From NCBI GenBank assembly GCA_016946835.1, contig JACVTC010000144.1, positions 159,001 through 223,000 on the forward strand: a DNA stretch of 64,000 nucleotides, written 5' to 3'. The notes beneath the pieces were generated by a model, which was given only the letters and a program-made list of their open reading frames with translations, searched no databases and was not told the DNA's origin. Positions within the stretch are counted from its first letter, which is position 1, and each line of letters starts with the position of its first letter. The translations under genes were made by a program, and so were the position numbers. The DNA is from Neocallimastix lanati (nom. inval.) (taxonomy: Eukaryota > Neocallimastigomycota > Neocallimastigomycetes > Neocallimastigales > Neocallimastigaceae). Positions 43,385-56,459 of the stretch are shown piece after piece.

Positions 43385-44169
43385 TAATACAGAATGAACA
43401 AATAATACTAATTGTGCTAGAATAATATAAATTATTCTAACCTTATAGATTATTCTATTCTATATAATTGGAATTTTCCAATATTCTTCAAATATTACTT
43501 AATAGAAATCTTAAGTTAATAAATCACTAATTAACTTATAATTCCTTTTTGAATTATCGATCCGATTCCATTATAATGTATTAAAAATCTTTAGCCAAGA
43601 ATATTGTCCTTGCCCACTTAATATATTAATATTATATTTCTTTTGTATTATGTTATATTGAAAATAATCAAATCTATTTAATTACTTATTAAAATTTTCG
43701 TTATCAATTTAAATTTATTTTTAATTACTAAATTTAACTAAACCACAATAAAATATTCTGTATAATCTCTTTATTTTTATTTTATATATATTAGTATTAA
43801 ACTATTATTAAATAATTAATAATTCAATAATATATAACTACTATTTATAACAATAATATTATTAATTAAAATAATAATTCAATTTCAATTTAAATGTTTT
43901 ATTTATAAAAATAATTAGTAATTAGTTTATTAAAAAAATAGTTAGGCTTTACAAATTTTAATTTGATAAAAAAATATAAATACATGTAATTTTTTGTGAA
44001 ATAAAATATAATCAATAACTTACTTTTATTAAATAAATAATTATATTATTATTTTTCTTTTATAAATTTAAATAAATAAACATTGATTTTAAAACAAAAT
44101 TATTTTTATTGTAATTTTATTATTTGTGTTAATTATTATTATATTCCTAAAACTATATGAACCATACCA
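43385..44169 (+). repeat. C2 5' LTR
   Basis: TAATACAG...ATACCA. Shares private variants with the C2 3' LTR that C1 lacks, so both belong to one element. Confidence 0.92.
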
Positions 44170-44664
44170 TGAAAAATTGGTGGAGATATCGGGGAATATA
44201 ATAATAAATTAATACATTAGGGATAAAATTATAATATTAATAAATAATTTTTCTAATAAAACAAAAAAAACAATTTTTATATTTTTAACTAATTATTATT
44301 AATTGTTAAAAATATTAATTAATATTAAATTAAACTAATATTCGTGCATAGATTTCCGGGTTAAGTTTATCCTATATAGTAATTGGGCTAGTAGGCTCTA
44401 GACTGCTATTTTTTATATTGAAAACAGTAACCGTGGCACACGCGTGGCATGACACCTTTCAAGAGGTAAGCTGCACGTCAGACAGTGTGTACTATCAGAT
44501 TGCACGATTATTATAATTTAATAAGTGATTAATAATAATAAATAATTAATAATTTTATTAGTTAAAAGATTTATTTTTTTTTTTTTAATTTTTTATTTTT
44601 ACTTTTTATAACAATCTATACATTTCGAGGTTTAGCATTCTATAAATACAATAAATTTTATTTT

Positions 44665-45573
44665 ATGAGAACATCCAGTACTTCCAGTACTCCAACAGAG
44701 AGTACTCCAGAAAGTAAGATTAGCTTCAGAGAATTAAAGAAAGAATTAAAAGATTTTGAAAAGCTTACTAAACAAAACCTTGAAATCAACTCCTGGGCAA
44801 ATGAGTTAAAGGCATGGATAAAATACCAACATATCAAGGATCCTGAAACTATTTTTACTGCTTGTATATTAACGGCTTCTGGAGAACCAAGAGAAATTAT
44901 CCAAGAACTAGAAGATGGAAATGACCTTACTGAAGATGAAGATTCTGATTTCGATAGCGATAGTGAAGGAGAAGATGATGAAGAAAGTGAATCTACTAAC
45001 ACCTACCCAAGCCTTGATGAAATAATAAATCATCTGAAGACTTTCTATGGACTTAAAGAAGATCAAACCAACTTGTTACGAGAATTGCGTTCCATGAAAA
45101 TAAAGAAGAACGAGAAAGTTAAAGATTTTAATGTCCGTTATAGATCTTTGTACCATAAATTGGATAAAAAGAGAAGAAGAAAAATTAGTGTTTTAGATTA
45201 TGCAGATTCCTTAACCAATAATCCTGACGCATGGAGAAAGGTTATGCTTAAAGACCATATTTCTATTACCAAAGCGTTCGCTATAGCTGAAAAAGTTGAT
45301 CGTTTATCTATTAAAAATAGTACTGAATATTATGATAAGACTCGTTACAATCTCCTTAACTCTAAAAGTAATTTTAATAAGAACATTTCAAATGATTTTA
45401 ACAAACCAAAAACCCACAAAAATGTATCTATAGAAAATCTCACTAACAAGATGAAAGAAATGAAAATTAGTACTTGCTGGTTTGTAGCAATGAAGGACAT
45501 ACCAAACGAAACTGTCCTAAATTATATTCTATATTGGAAAATAACCGCAAGAAGTTTTATGAAAATCATTTAA
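44665..45573 (+). pseudogene. gag: C2 Gag with frameshift in the zinc knuckle
   Basis: About 97% like C1 Gag up to residue 272. One T is missing near 45481, so CWFC becomes CWFVAMKD and the CCHC knuckle and the correct approach to the frameshift site are lost. The cassette itself (TTTAAAC at 45569-45575, hairpin 45584-45601) is still present. Confidence 0.9.
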
Positions 45574-45574
45574 A

Positions 45575-48500
45575 CCACTAAAAGGGAGTAGAAGCACTCC
45601 CATCGTCAAAAAAATTGCTTCAGTCTGCCATCGTCCCAAAACAGTTGACTTAAAAGAGGATGATGATTACGAAGAAATTGCTTATTTCCAAGAAGGCACT
45701 ACTACGGATTATTACGAAGATTTTGATGATGAGTCGGATGGTTCCAAAGAATTGGATTACTTAGTAAACGTTATAAAGAGAAAGGCAAATCCTAAAGATG
45801 AAGAGACTAGTGACCAAAGAGGAAAGAGGGTTCACCGTAGTCTAAGAGATGATCCTAAGCCAATAGTTACTCCAGGTTTACGAAAACAAAAAGAAAATCA
45901 ATTAAGGGGAACATCGCGACCAGTCAAAAAGCCAACAACTCAATTACATCCTTCGATTATGGCTTAACCCAGAATAGAGAAAGAAAAGAGGATTGAGAAA
46001 GAGCTAAGAGATAAGGAAAGAGCTAGTACTAGTACTTCTGTGGAAAATAATAAAAATAGTAATGTTAATATTATTAATGAAGAAACCTCTCAGGAAGGAA
46101 ATAATTCTAAACAAACTTTAAATAAATTAATTCAAGAAAAATCATCAGAAAAGTCAACTGAAATTATGCCAACTAGAATTCCAAAAAGAATACAAATGCA
46201 AACTGATTGTGATAGTTATGACGTGATCAAAGATTTAAACTCCAGTAATTGCAATATTACATTTGGACAATTATTGGACGTTGCTCCAAAGATACGGTCT
46301 CAAGTATCACAAGGACTTAAATTAGAAAAGAATAATACTAAAATTTCAGGTGCAGTGGATAATATGTGTGCTATTACAATAATAACGAACAATATAGATC
46401 ATACATATAAAAGTAAACATCATGAACCACAAGAAGATGATATTGCTATGGTTGATGTAATAGTAGATGGAGTTCGTGGTAAGGCTTTAATAGATTCATG
46501 TAGCAACTTAAGTATTATCACAAAGCAATTTTTAGATAAATTACCTTATCAGTATGAACCTATAGGAGTTAGTGCAGGACGAATACGTTTAGCAACGATG
46601 AATGATGATTACTCAGAAGATGTGTTAATCAAAGTTCCCGTAAAAATTAATTAACTAGAACTACTTGTTACGTGTAGAATTATAGACAAGGAAGATCCAT
46701 TCTATGATATATTAATCAAACTCAAAACTCAAATTGATAACCAATTATTTATACATCCAATTAGATATAGTCTTTGTCGATTTAATGATCAAGGTTTAAT
46801 TGAAGAAATTAAACCTATTAATAATGAATACGATGACGAAGAAAAATTATTGTGTGTAATCAAGGCATTGAATCACTAAGAAGCTAAGCAACAATTGAAA
46901 ACGATTGAAGGATTACCACCCATAAAATATATATATGACACAGTTTTTCAAAGTACAATTAATTCAAATTATAGAGAAGCTATTACTAAATTACTTGAAG
47001 AATATATTGATATAATTGCAACTTCTTCTGAAGAATTAACACCTTCAGATTTATCACCACACAAAATTATTCTTAAGGAAGGTGTTAAACCTATTAAACA
47101 AAAATTTTATCGACTTAGTAAATTAAAAACAGATATCTTAAAAGAAGAATTAACCAAACTCATATATAAACGATTAATTGAACCTTCATGTTCAGAATGG
47201 TCATCACCAGTAGTACTTGTACCTAAAAAGAACGGTAAATGGCGCCTGTATATTGACTATAGGAAAGTAAATGAAGCAACTAAGAAGGATTCTTATTCTT
47301 TACCAAATAGAGGAAATTTTTGATAGCTTAGATGGAGCAAAAATCTTCTCAACATTAGATCTTTATTCCGGTTATCATCAAATATTAATGGATGATGATA
47401 GTGTTGAAATCACTACCTTTACAACTAAGTTCGGAAACTACCAATTCAAGGTAATGCCCTTCGGTTTAACAGGTGCTCCAGCTACATTCCAAAGAGAAAT
47501 GAACCGTATACTATTTCCCTTAATAGGAAAATGCGTCTATAACTTTATCGATGATATTTTAATCTACTCAAGAACTGAAGAAGAACACCTAGAACATCTT
47601 AAACAAGTCTTAGAAATATTCAAGGAACATAAGTTAAAAATCAATAATGAAAAATGTTCTTTCATGCAAACTGAAGTAGAAGTACTGGGACATAAAGTAT
47701 CCTCAGAAGGTTTAAGTCCATTGGAAAACAAAGTTAAAGCTATTAAAGAATGGAAGGCTCCCTCTAACATTCATGAATTTTGATCATTTTTAGGAGCCAT
47801 TGGATATTATAGAAATTTCATTAAGGACTTTGCAAAAGTTACTGCACCTCTATGCACTCTATTAAGAAAAGGTGTTAAGTTTGAATGGAAAAAGGAACAA
47901 GAAGAAAGTTTTAAAATTCTTAAGGAAAGATTAATCAATGCCCCAATATTAAGATTTCCTAGATTCGATAGAGAATTTATTATAAGAACAGATGCTTCCT
48001 ATGATGGTATAGGCGGTGTGCTTTTACAAAAGGATGATGAAACTGGAAAGGAACATCCGGTTCATTATATTAGTAGAAGTTTATCTAAATCGGAAAAGAA
48101 TTATGGAATTACGGATCTAGAAGGTGCTGCTCTAATTTACTGTATTAATAAATTAAAATCTTATATTATGGGAAATCCTAAGCAAACTATAGTATATACA
48201 GATCATAGACCATTAATCGGATTACTTAAAAGGAAGGAACCACAAATTTCTCGTCATACTAGATGGTGTTTGACTGTCAGTATGTTAGGAATTGATTTAC
48301 GATATGAAACTGGAAAGAATAATGTTGTCGCAGATGCTTTATCAAGAATGAAAAATGAAAAAGAAAAAGTTGTCTTAACAACACAAATTATCAAGGAACA
48401 AGATGAAAACCTGCTTTCAAGGACCATTAAGGAATTTATTGAAGAAAAATTTACGACAATTGATGGTGTGGACTACTTTGTTGATGGCAATAATTATAGA

Positions 48501-49569
48501 AAATTAGTTACAGATACAAAAGAAAAGTTTCAATTAATTTTTCAAGCACACAGTATAGGACACGAAGGCTATTACAAGACATACCAACGTTTGAAAAAGA
48601 GCTACTATTGGAACAATATGGTTAATGACATTAAGCGAATTATAGGTAAATGTGAAAAATGTCAATTAAATAAATCTCAACCATACCCTGAACCAACGGA
48701 AGATAAACCAACTGAAGTGGAAGGACCATTTACACACTTAGGATTGGACATTATAGGACCTCTAAGTAAAACCAGAAATAATAATCAATATATAATCGTT
48801 GTGGTTGATTATTTTACTAAATGGGTTGAGGCAGAGCCCACTGAAAATGTTACTTCTCAGGATGTGATAAAATTTTTTAATTAATGTATTTGCTCGACAC
48901 GGTGTACCTCAAATTATCACTACTGATAATGGAACACAATTTACATCAGATATGACAAAAATCTTCCTTGATTTATATGATGTATATGTTAAATTTATCA
49001 CTTCATATCATCCTGAAAGCAATGGTTTAGTTGAGAATCGTAATAAAGAAATTGGAAAATTATTACGATTACTAGGACAACAACACAAAGAATGGGATGA
49101 AATTTTACCATCTGCACTTTGGGCTTTAAGAACTACTAAAAACTCAATCACCAACCATTCAAGTTTTGAATTAGTTTATGGAAGGGAGGACCAACAACCT
49201 TTTGACATTGCTGCCAGACCAACTAAGGGTATAAATAAGTCTTCTGACGAAATTCTACTGGAAAAATTTGTATCACACTACCAATGGGTAATGGAGGCCG
49301 CATCTAATATCAAAAATGCTTCGAAGTATTGGGCTACTAGGAGAGAAGAAAAGACCAGTATGAATCAAGCTAAAAGAATAAAACCAGGTGATTTAGTACT
49401 AGTAAGAAACTTTAATCGAACTAAATTAGAACCTTACTTTGTTGGACCTATGAAAGTGGTAAAGAAACAATTCAATACAGTCACTTTAGCTGATCCTGCT
49501 ACTAATATACAAATGAATCGTAATGTTCATTTGAAAAATATTGTCAAGTTTAACTCAGCTTCTACCTAG
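45575..49569 (+). pseudogene. pol: C2 Pol remnant
   Basis: Collinear with C1 Pol from KGSRSTPIVKKIA to the GPY module. Lesions: TAA at 45965-45967 (was CAA), TAA at 46652-46654 (was GAA), TAA at 46877-46879 (was CAA), 2-nt deletion near 47308 in RT, TGA at 47781-47783 (was CGA), 1-nt T insertion near 48873 in integrase. Several missense changes too (Cys to Tyr before IDYRK). Remaining ORF pieces are fragments, not separate genes. Confidence 0.92.
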
Positions 49570-49592
49570 CTTGAGTCTTAGCGGGGGCATCT

Positions 49593-50377
49593 TAATACAG
49601 AATGAACAAATAATACTAATTGTGCTAGAATAATATAAATTATTCTAACCTTATAGATTATTCTATTCTATATAATTGGAACTTTCCAATATTCTTCAAA
49701 TATTACTAAATAGAAATCTTAAGTTAATAAATCACTAATTAACCTATAATTCCTTTTTGAATTATCGATCCGATTCCATTATAATGTATTAAAAATCTTT
49801 AGCCAAGAATATTGTCCTTGCCCACTTAATATATTAATATTATATTTCTTTTGTATTATGTTATATTGAAAATAATCAAATCTATTTAATTACTTATTAA
49901 AATTTTCGTTATCAATTTAAATTTATTTTTAATTACTAAATTTAACTAAACCACAATAAAATATTCTGTATAATCTCTTTATTTTTATTTTATATATATT
50001 AGTATTAAACTATTATTAAATAATTAATAATTCAATAATATATAACTACTATTTATAACAATAATATTATTAATTAAAATAATAATTCAATTTCAATTTA
50101 AATGTTTTATTTATAAAAATAATTAGTAATTAGTTTATTAAAAAAATAGTTAGGCTTTACAAATTTTAATTTGATAAAAAAATATAAATACATGTAATTT
50201 TTTGTGAAATAAAATATAATCAATAACTTACTTTTATTAAATAAATAATTATATTATTATTTTTCTTTTATAAATTTAAATAAATAAACATTGATTTTAA
50301 AACAAAATTATTTTTATTGTAATTTTATTATTTGTGTTAATTATTATTATATTCCTAAAACTATATGAACCATACCA
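49593..50377 (+). repeat. C2 3' LTR
   Basis: 785 bp after the tract GCGGGGGCATCT; followed by GTTG and LTR E2. Confidence 0.92.
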
Positions 50378-50381
50378 GTTG

Positions 50382-51392
50382 TGGTAAAGAATGAATTAAT
50401 AACCATTATTTTATTATTAATAATTCTTTACTAAATTGTACTTTCCTATATTCTTGATAACCTAAATAATAAAATTTAATTTATTTTGATATAAATTAAT
50501 TTTAACTTGTAAATAATGTAAATAAATTTTAATTAATTACTTTATTGTTATATTATTAAATATATGTATATATTAAAATACAATTGTAAATATTAAAATT
50601 ATACTTTTAAGATACTAAATTATTAAAACTATTAATTAAATATTATTATAAAAATTATTATAAAATTATTAAAATTATTAATTAAATATTATTATAAAAA
50701 TTATTATAAACTATTAATATTATTAAATTATTAAAATTATTAAATATTATTATAAAAATTTATTTATTATAACTATTAAATATTATTATAAAATTATTAA
50801 GATTATTAATTAAATTTATTATTAAAAATTATTATTAAAAATTATTACTTATTATAAAAATTATTATTTAAATATTATCAAATTTATTAATTAAATATAT
50901 TATAAAAATTTTATTTTATTTTTGAAAATAATTACAAGTATTATTTAAAATAATTAAAGATTATTAAATTTATTATATTAATCTTTAAAAACAATTTATT
51001 TAACTTAAAAATATCAAAGAAAATAGTAAAAACTATTTTCTATATATTTATTTTATAATTATTTTTAATTAAATTATATTTGAATATTATATTATTATAT
51101 TTATAAAAATTAAAACAAAAATGAATTATTGATATAAATTTAATTCAATAATTCTATAAAATTACTTAAATTATAAACAAATAATTATACTTTAAATTCA
51201 TAAAAAAATATAAATATTGTAACTATTTCTTAAAAATTAAATATGTGTACCTCAAAAATAAAATTTTATATTAATAAATAATAAATACTTTTTAATAAAA
51301 AGAATTTTTTTTTTGTTAAAATCAAAGCAGGGTAATACCCGTCCCCCCCCTGCTTGATTTTAAATCCATAAGAATCAACCCCGAGTCTACCA
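50382..51392 (+). mobile_element. E2: solo LTR, second copy of E1
   Basis: 1011 bp, TGGTAAAG...CTACCA, perfect duplication GTTG (50378-50381, 51393-51396). The 3' hairpin with the AAAATCAAAGCAGGG arm is kept (C run 8 instead of 7). Confidence 0.9.
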
Positions 51393-51396
51393 GTTG

Positions 51397-51862
51397 TGAT
51401 ACGGGATGAATAAATAAATATAAAAATTAATAAATTTAGAAAAATAATAAAATAAAATTTAATTAAAGTTAAAATAAAAATTATATAGTTTAAAATAATA
51501 ATAAACAATAAAAAAAAAAATTAAAAATAAATAAATTAAAATAAGAATTATGAAGAAAAAAAATATTTTAGAGATAGAGAAAATAAATATAATTAAAAGG
51601 TCTTAGAGAGAGGCCTTAATTGAGATTTTTAGTTAGTAATAATTAGTAAAATAAAATAATAAAAGTAATGTTAAAAATGTAATTAATGTAAAATTTAAAT
51701 AATTATAAATAAAGTATTAAATAAATAATAATAAAATATAAGTTTTATTTAATATAATTATTGTGTTAAAATTATTAATTGTTTTATTAGAATATATTAA
51801 TTTTCCTTAAATAAAATATTGCAAGTCCCATAAAAGTATACGATTATAAAAATATCGTATCA
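51397..51862 (+). mobile_element. A2: solo LTR of A-like type (TGATACGGG...GTATCA)
   Basis: 466 bp, flanked by GTTG (51393-51396, 51863-51866). Contains TTAGAATATATTAATTTTCC and ATATCGTATCA as in A1. Confidence 0.85.
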
Positions 51863-51866
51863 GTTG

Positions 51867-52722
51867 TGTAAGAATCTATAATTATTTGCTAACAAATAAT
51901 TATATTTTCTTAGTTAAGTTATTATAACTATAACTTTATTTAATTACATATAATATTTATTAAATTTATTTAATTTAATTTTAAATATTCATTAATTTAA
52001 CAAAATTTATTTAATTAATTTTAAATAATATATTTACAATATGTTAAATTCTCTACTGTAACTAATGTATTTTGTATTGTATTTTATTCTGTATTTTATA
52101 ATGTATTCTGAATTTTATTAACAATTTAATTTTATATTTTTAATATAAGGATAAATTATATGATCGAAATATCTTTTATTATTTTATTCTTTTATTTTCG
52201 ATCATTAGATTGGAAAATCGGTTAATTAAGATTTTTTCCAATTACTTTTTAGAAGTAATCGGTTTTACTTAATTAATGCGATGATCGATATGGATAGAAT
52301 ATCGATTGAAAACTTATCTAGGTTTTTCTATCTAATCTTTTCCTAGATAAGAGATTTGTTAAGATTAGAAAACCCTTTCTTATTTAACCTTATTTTCATA
52401 AAAAAAATATAAATAAGGCTCTTGAGTTCTCTTTGAGAAATCAAGAGTTATTATAAAAAACATAGTTATAATAGTAGCAATTTTATATTTTCAACTTTAA
52501 TAAATTAATAAAAATATTTTATTCAAAAACATATTTTTAAAATCAATTTATACAAACAATTCTTCTCTTACTTTTTGTGTTATTATTATAATTAATTTTA
52601 TAATAAACTCTACTCTAAAGGTAAAAAAATTTATTTTATTTTATTTTCTCAACTTAATGAATTAGTCGTTAAGTTGTAGTTAATAATTCTATTTTGAGTT
52701 AGTTCTTAATAGAATTATTACA
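51867..52722 (+). mobile_element. F3: solo LTR, close relative of F1
   Basis: 856 bp, TGTAAG...TTACA, duplication AGTTG (51862-51866, 52723-52727) whose last TG is the start of I2. Start hairpin 51877-51888/51893-51904; pseudoknot 52313-52369; a TATA-like AAATATAAATAAGG downstream. Confidence 0.9.
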
Positions 52723-52725
52723 AGT

Positions 52726-53262
52726 TGATACGGTACCACACTAAAAACATTGTTAGGAATAGTTTTAGAAATTAGTTAAAGTAATAAATTAAAAATTAAT
52801 AATGATTGGTAGATAATTAAATAAGACTAAATAGTTAGATACATATTTTGATAATTCATTAATAATAAAACGAGGAGTTCTTTTTTATAATATAGGAAAT
52901 ATATAATAAAGATACTTCAAAATAACAGGTTTACTAGTAGAAAATATAATAGTTTATAGAGTAATAAATATTAATTATTAAGTGTATAATTAGATAGTTA
53001 GTGAGAAAGATAATAATAAATATATAACTTGTATTTTTATATTTTTGTAAACATTGAGAATAATGTAATAAAAATAAATAAAGAAATAAGAATAAATAAA
53101 TAAAGACAAATCTTTACATTTAAATTATATATTTATATTTATACATTATGTGTTATTATTATATTTATTAGAATATATTATTTTGTTAATAATTCCCTTC
53201 TGACAACGTCCAAACAAATAAAATTATTTAGATACATCTTTAAATATAAAAGATACGTATCA
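52726..53262 (+). mobile_element. I2: solo LTR (TGATACGG...GTATCA)
   Basis: 537 bp, diverged I-type LTR (AGAATATATTATTTTGTTAATAATTCCC block). Left flank CAGT (first bases shared with A2 end), right flank TAGT. Confidence 0.8.
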
Positions 53263-53270
53263 TAGTTTTG

Positions 53271-53949
53271 TGTAATAATCTATTTATAATATACTAACTA
53301 TAACTAGATTATTAATATTTTAAGATATAAAAATTTATACTTAACTTTATATAGAGTTTATTATAAACACTAAATATTGATATAAACAAAAAGACTTTAT
53401 TTCTTTTAATTTATTATATAGCATTATATAATAATAACTCTAATTTCTTTAATCAAAGAAATTTGAGTTCTTTTATACTTGTTTATTAATAATTATTTTA
53501 ATAGATGAAATTATTAAATAGATGTAATTATTAAATAAATAAAATAGATAAGATAAAGTTAACAAATCAAATAAAGGTATCTAATCTTAACAAATTGATA
53601 TTCAGGAAAAGATTAGTAGAAAAACCTGAATAACTTCGATTAATATTCTAATATATTAATCATCGTATTAATTAATAAAAACCCAATCATAATAATATTG
53701 GGGAAAAAATTAATTAACCGATTACTAAAATCTTATAAATTATCAACTAATTGAAATAATAAAATATAAATAATATTTTTAAGTAATTAATACATTACAA
53801 CAAATTTGTTTACATTATTTTTCAATATATTAATTTGGATAAATTAATATATTTTTTACATGTTAATAAATATTGAAATATAAATGAAATATAAATTAAT
53901 TAAATAAGAAGATAGATTATTTTATAAGAAATAAATCTATATTCTTACA
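53271..53949 (-). mobile_element. F4: solo LTR of self-priming family, minus strand
   Basis: 679 bp, TGTAA...TTACA, perfect duplication TTTTG (53266-53270, 53950-53954) whose TG is the start of G2. Pseudoknot stems on the plus strand: 53600-53606/53625-53631 and 53581-53588/53609-53616. Confidence 0.88.
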
Positions 53950-53952
53950 TTT

Positions 53953-54971
53953 TGATAAAGAATGCCCAAATAATGTTCTTTTGGTTATTCATCTTAAATG
54001 ATTTATTTAACCCTTAAACAAATTATTTGATTCTTTATTCTTTTGGAACTTTCTATATTCTAATAAATTAATCTATATTCCTAATTAGTACAAATTAAAT
54101 TATACTAATTAAAAAAGTATATTTAATATTAATTCCTTATCTATGCTACCTTTATTATTCTTATCTATATTTTATTATTATTAAAATCCTTATCAATATT
54201 ATATAGTTTATTTTATCAATTTTCTTTATAGTTTATCAAAATCTTATCAATATTTCTTTTATTAATATTAAACTTATCAATATTAAATATTTCTTTGGAA
54301 AATTCCAAATTAAAAATTGTATTAATGACTACTAATGAAAAATTAAACATAAAAGAAAATAGTTATATTATTATTATATGTTTTATTATAAATATTATAT
54401 TATAAATTTGATGAAATGATTATAAATTTTATATTAACAATTTAAATAATATTATTTTTCTAAACTTAGTAAAATTAAACTTTAGGATTAAATAAATATT
54501 ACTAAACCACAGAATTAACTTCTGTAAAATAAAAAAATTTGTCTTTTAAAATATATAATTAAGTAGATTAGTAATAAATAATTAGTAATAGATTAATATA
54601 TAAGTATTATTTATTATAAGTTAAATAATAATTATATTAATAATAAAAAAAATAATATAAAATATTTAATAATTAATTTTTATTATACAAAGAAATGGCT
54701 TTACCATTTCTATTATTTTAAAAAAAAAATATAAATAACAGTAAAAAAAAAATTGTATTTTTTTATATGTTGTAATTTTAACATTGTAATTTTTAAATAA
54801 AAAAAATTAATAAAAGGATTATAAAAAATAAAATTTTAAAAGGTTATCTTGTTTATTTATTTTTTTTTTTTTTTTTTTTGTTTATATTAATCTTTTATTT
54901 TTATTTTTATTATTGTTTTAATTTTATTTATAATTTTTGAATAATTTTTATAAAAACCCCGAACCAAACCA
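53953..54971 (+). mobile_element. G2: solo LTR (TGATAAAG...AAACCA)
   Basis: 1019 bp, duplication GTTT (53265-53268, 54972-54975). Related to G1 and C LTRs (GGAACTTTCTATATTC). No gene inside. Confidence 0.82.
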
Positions 54972-54974
54972 GTT

Positions 54975-55545
54975 TGATAAAGAATGAAAATTTAAAATTA
55001 AAAATAATTATAAAACGGAATTTAAAAATAATAAATTATTAAATTATAATAAAGTAATTAATTTTTAGATTATAAACATTTAAATTATAAAAATATTAAA
55101 TATTTAAATAATACACAATTAATAATAATTAGATTAAAATAATATAAAATAAACAATAATTGTTTATTTAATTGTTTATTATTAATAGTTAATTTATTAT
55201 TTATAAACAGAGTATAAATATAAAAATTAATATAAATAGAAATAAAAATTAATAGTTTTAAAAATTGTTCCTAATTAGCCATTATAAAAATTAGATAATA
55301 TTAATAATAATATTTTAAAATGATTATTTTTAATAAATTATAATTTTAATAAAACAAAATGTATTAATGAATCAATAACTAATTGATTTAATTATTTTAA
55401 GTTACTTAATAAAATATTAAAATAAAATTAAAATTACTTTTATCTTTTTTTTTTTATTAACTAGTATATCTAGTTATATTTGAACATGAGAATAAAGACT
55501 TTTAGTAAGAAATTACTAAATTAACTTTATTTTCAATCTGTTTCA
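54975..55545 (+). mobile_element. G3: solo LTR (TGATAAAG...GTTTCA)
   Basis: 571 bp, duplication AGTT (54971-54974, 55546-55549); the first base of G3 overlaps the last duplicated base of G2, so the two insertions are one base out of register. Confidence 0.75.
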
Positions 55546-55550
55546 AGTTG

Positions 55551-56056
55551 TGATACGGTACCACCATAAATACCATAATTTAGTGAAACTTAGGTTAGGA
55601 ATTATTTGATAAAATCTTATTGGTTAATAATAATTTAATAATAATATATATAGTTAGTAAATAATAATAGTTTAAAGAATGGTTCTTTTATTAATATTAA
55701 TTTAGTTTATTAATAATTTAACCTATAAACATGTTTATTAGTATAGTTTAGTGTAGTTTTACATTTAGTTTACATTAATAACATAAGAGATTTTAGTAAT
55801 TGATTATATTTTATTGAATGATTTAATTATATTTTAACTAGTTTACAAATATTTATATTGATGATGTATTTTTATTGATGAATGATAATAAATAAATAAA
55901 ATAAATAAACTAAATATTAAAGTGTGAATATTATTATTGTGTGTATTATTCTATATAATATTAGAATATATTATTTTGTCAATTATTCCCTACTGTTATC
56001 GTCCAAATAAAATAAAATAAATATTGATATTGATGTTTAATAAAAATATCGTATCA
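55551..56056 (+). mobile_element. I3: solo LTR, near-twin of I1
   Basis: 506 bp, TGATACGG...GTATCA, duplication GTTG (55547-55550, 56057-56060). Confidence 0.9.
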
Positions 56057-56060
56057 GTTG

Positions 56061-56452
56061 TGGTACAAGACCAATTGAAAAATGAAAATTAAATACGACT
56101 AAATTTACATAAAAAATAGAAAATCAAATTAATCCATAAAAGGATAAATTAAATTGAAATTTATATAATTTTTAATTTTATACTTTATATAAGTATAAAA
56201 TTAAAAATTATTAAGACTCTCTCTTTTCCACATATAACTTTATTAAATGTAAAAAATTAGATTGAATGACAATTGATCTAAATTGAGATTTCAATTGATC
56301 AAAAATAAAAATTTAATAAAAATTAAATAAACAATTTATAAAGTAGAATTTAAGTATTTAGTTATAATTTACAACTTTAGTGTGAATTACTTATTATTGT
56401 GAATATTAATATAATTAGATTTAAATTTTAAAAATTCATTTACATTGTACCA
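56061..56452 (+). mobile_element. K1: short solo LTR (TGGTAC...GTACCA)
   Basis: 392 bp with perfect 6-bp inverted ends; flanks AGTTG on both sides (56056-56060, 56453-56457), of which the first A is shared with the end of I3. Confidence 0.8.
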
Positions 56453-56459
56453 AGTTGTG

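Larger units (their letters stand above)
43385..50377 (+). mobile_element. C2: decayed sister of C1
   Basis: LTRs 43385-44169 and 49593-50377 (both 785 bp, about three differences). Flanks GTTA (left) and GTTG (right) differ by one base. The primer site TGGTGGAGATATCGGGG (from 44178) is intact and no D1 insertion is present. Gag and pol carry at least seven disabling changes compared with C1. Confidence 0.92.

Noticed and set aside
45965-47783. Repeat-induced point mutation (RIP) as cause of C2 decay
   Set aside because: Only some stops are C-to-T at CpA; G-to-T changes and indels also occur and overall change is far too sparse for RIP.
45752-49569. Separate small genes in C2 (71, 204, 142, 170, 288 and 205 codons)
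   Set aside because: They are consecutive pieces of a single pol collinear with C1, split by stops and indels.
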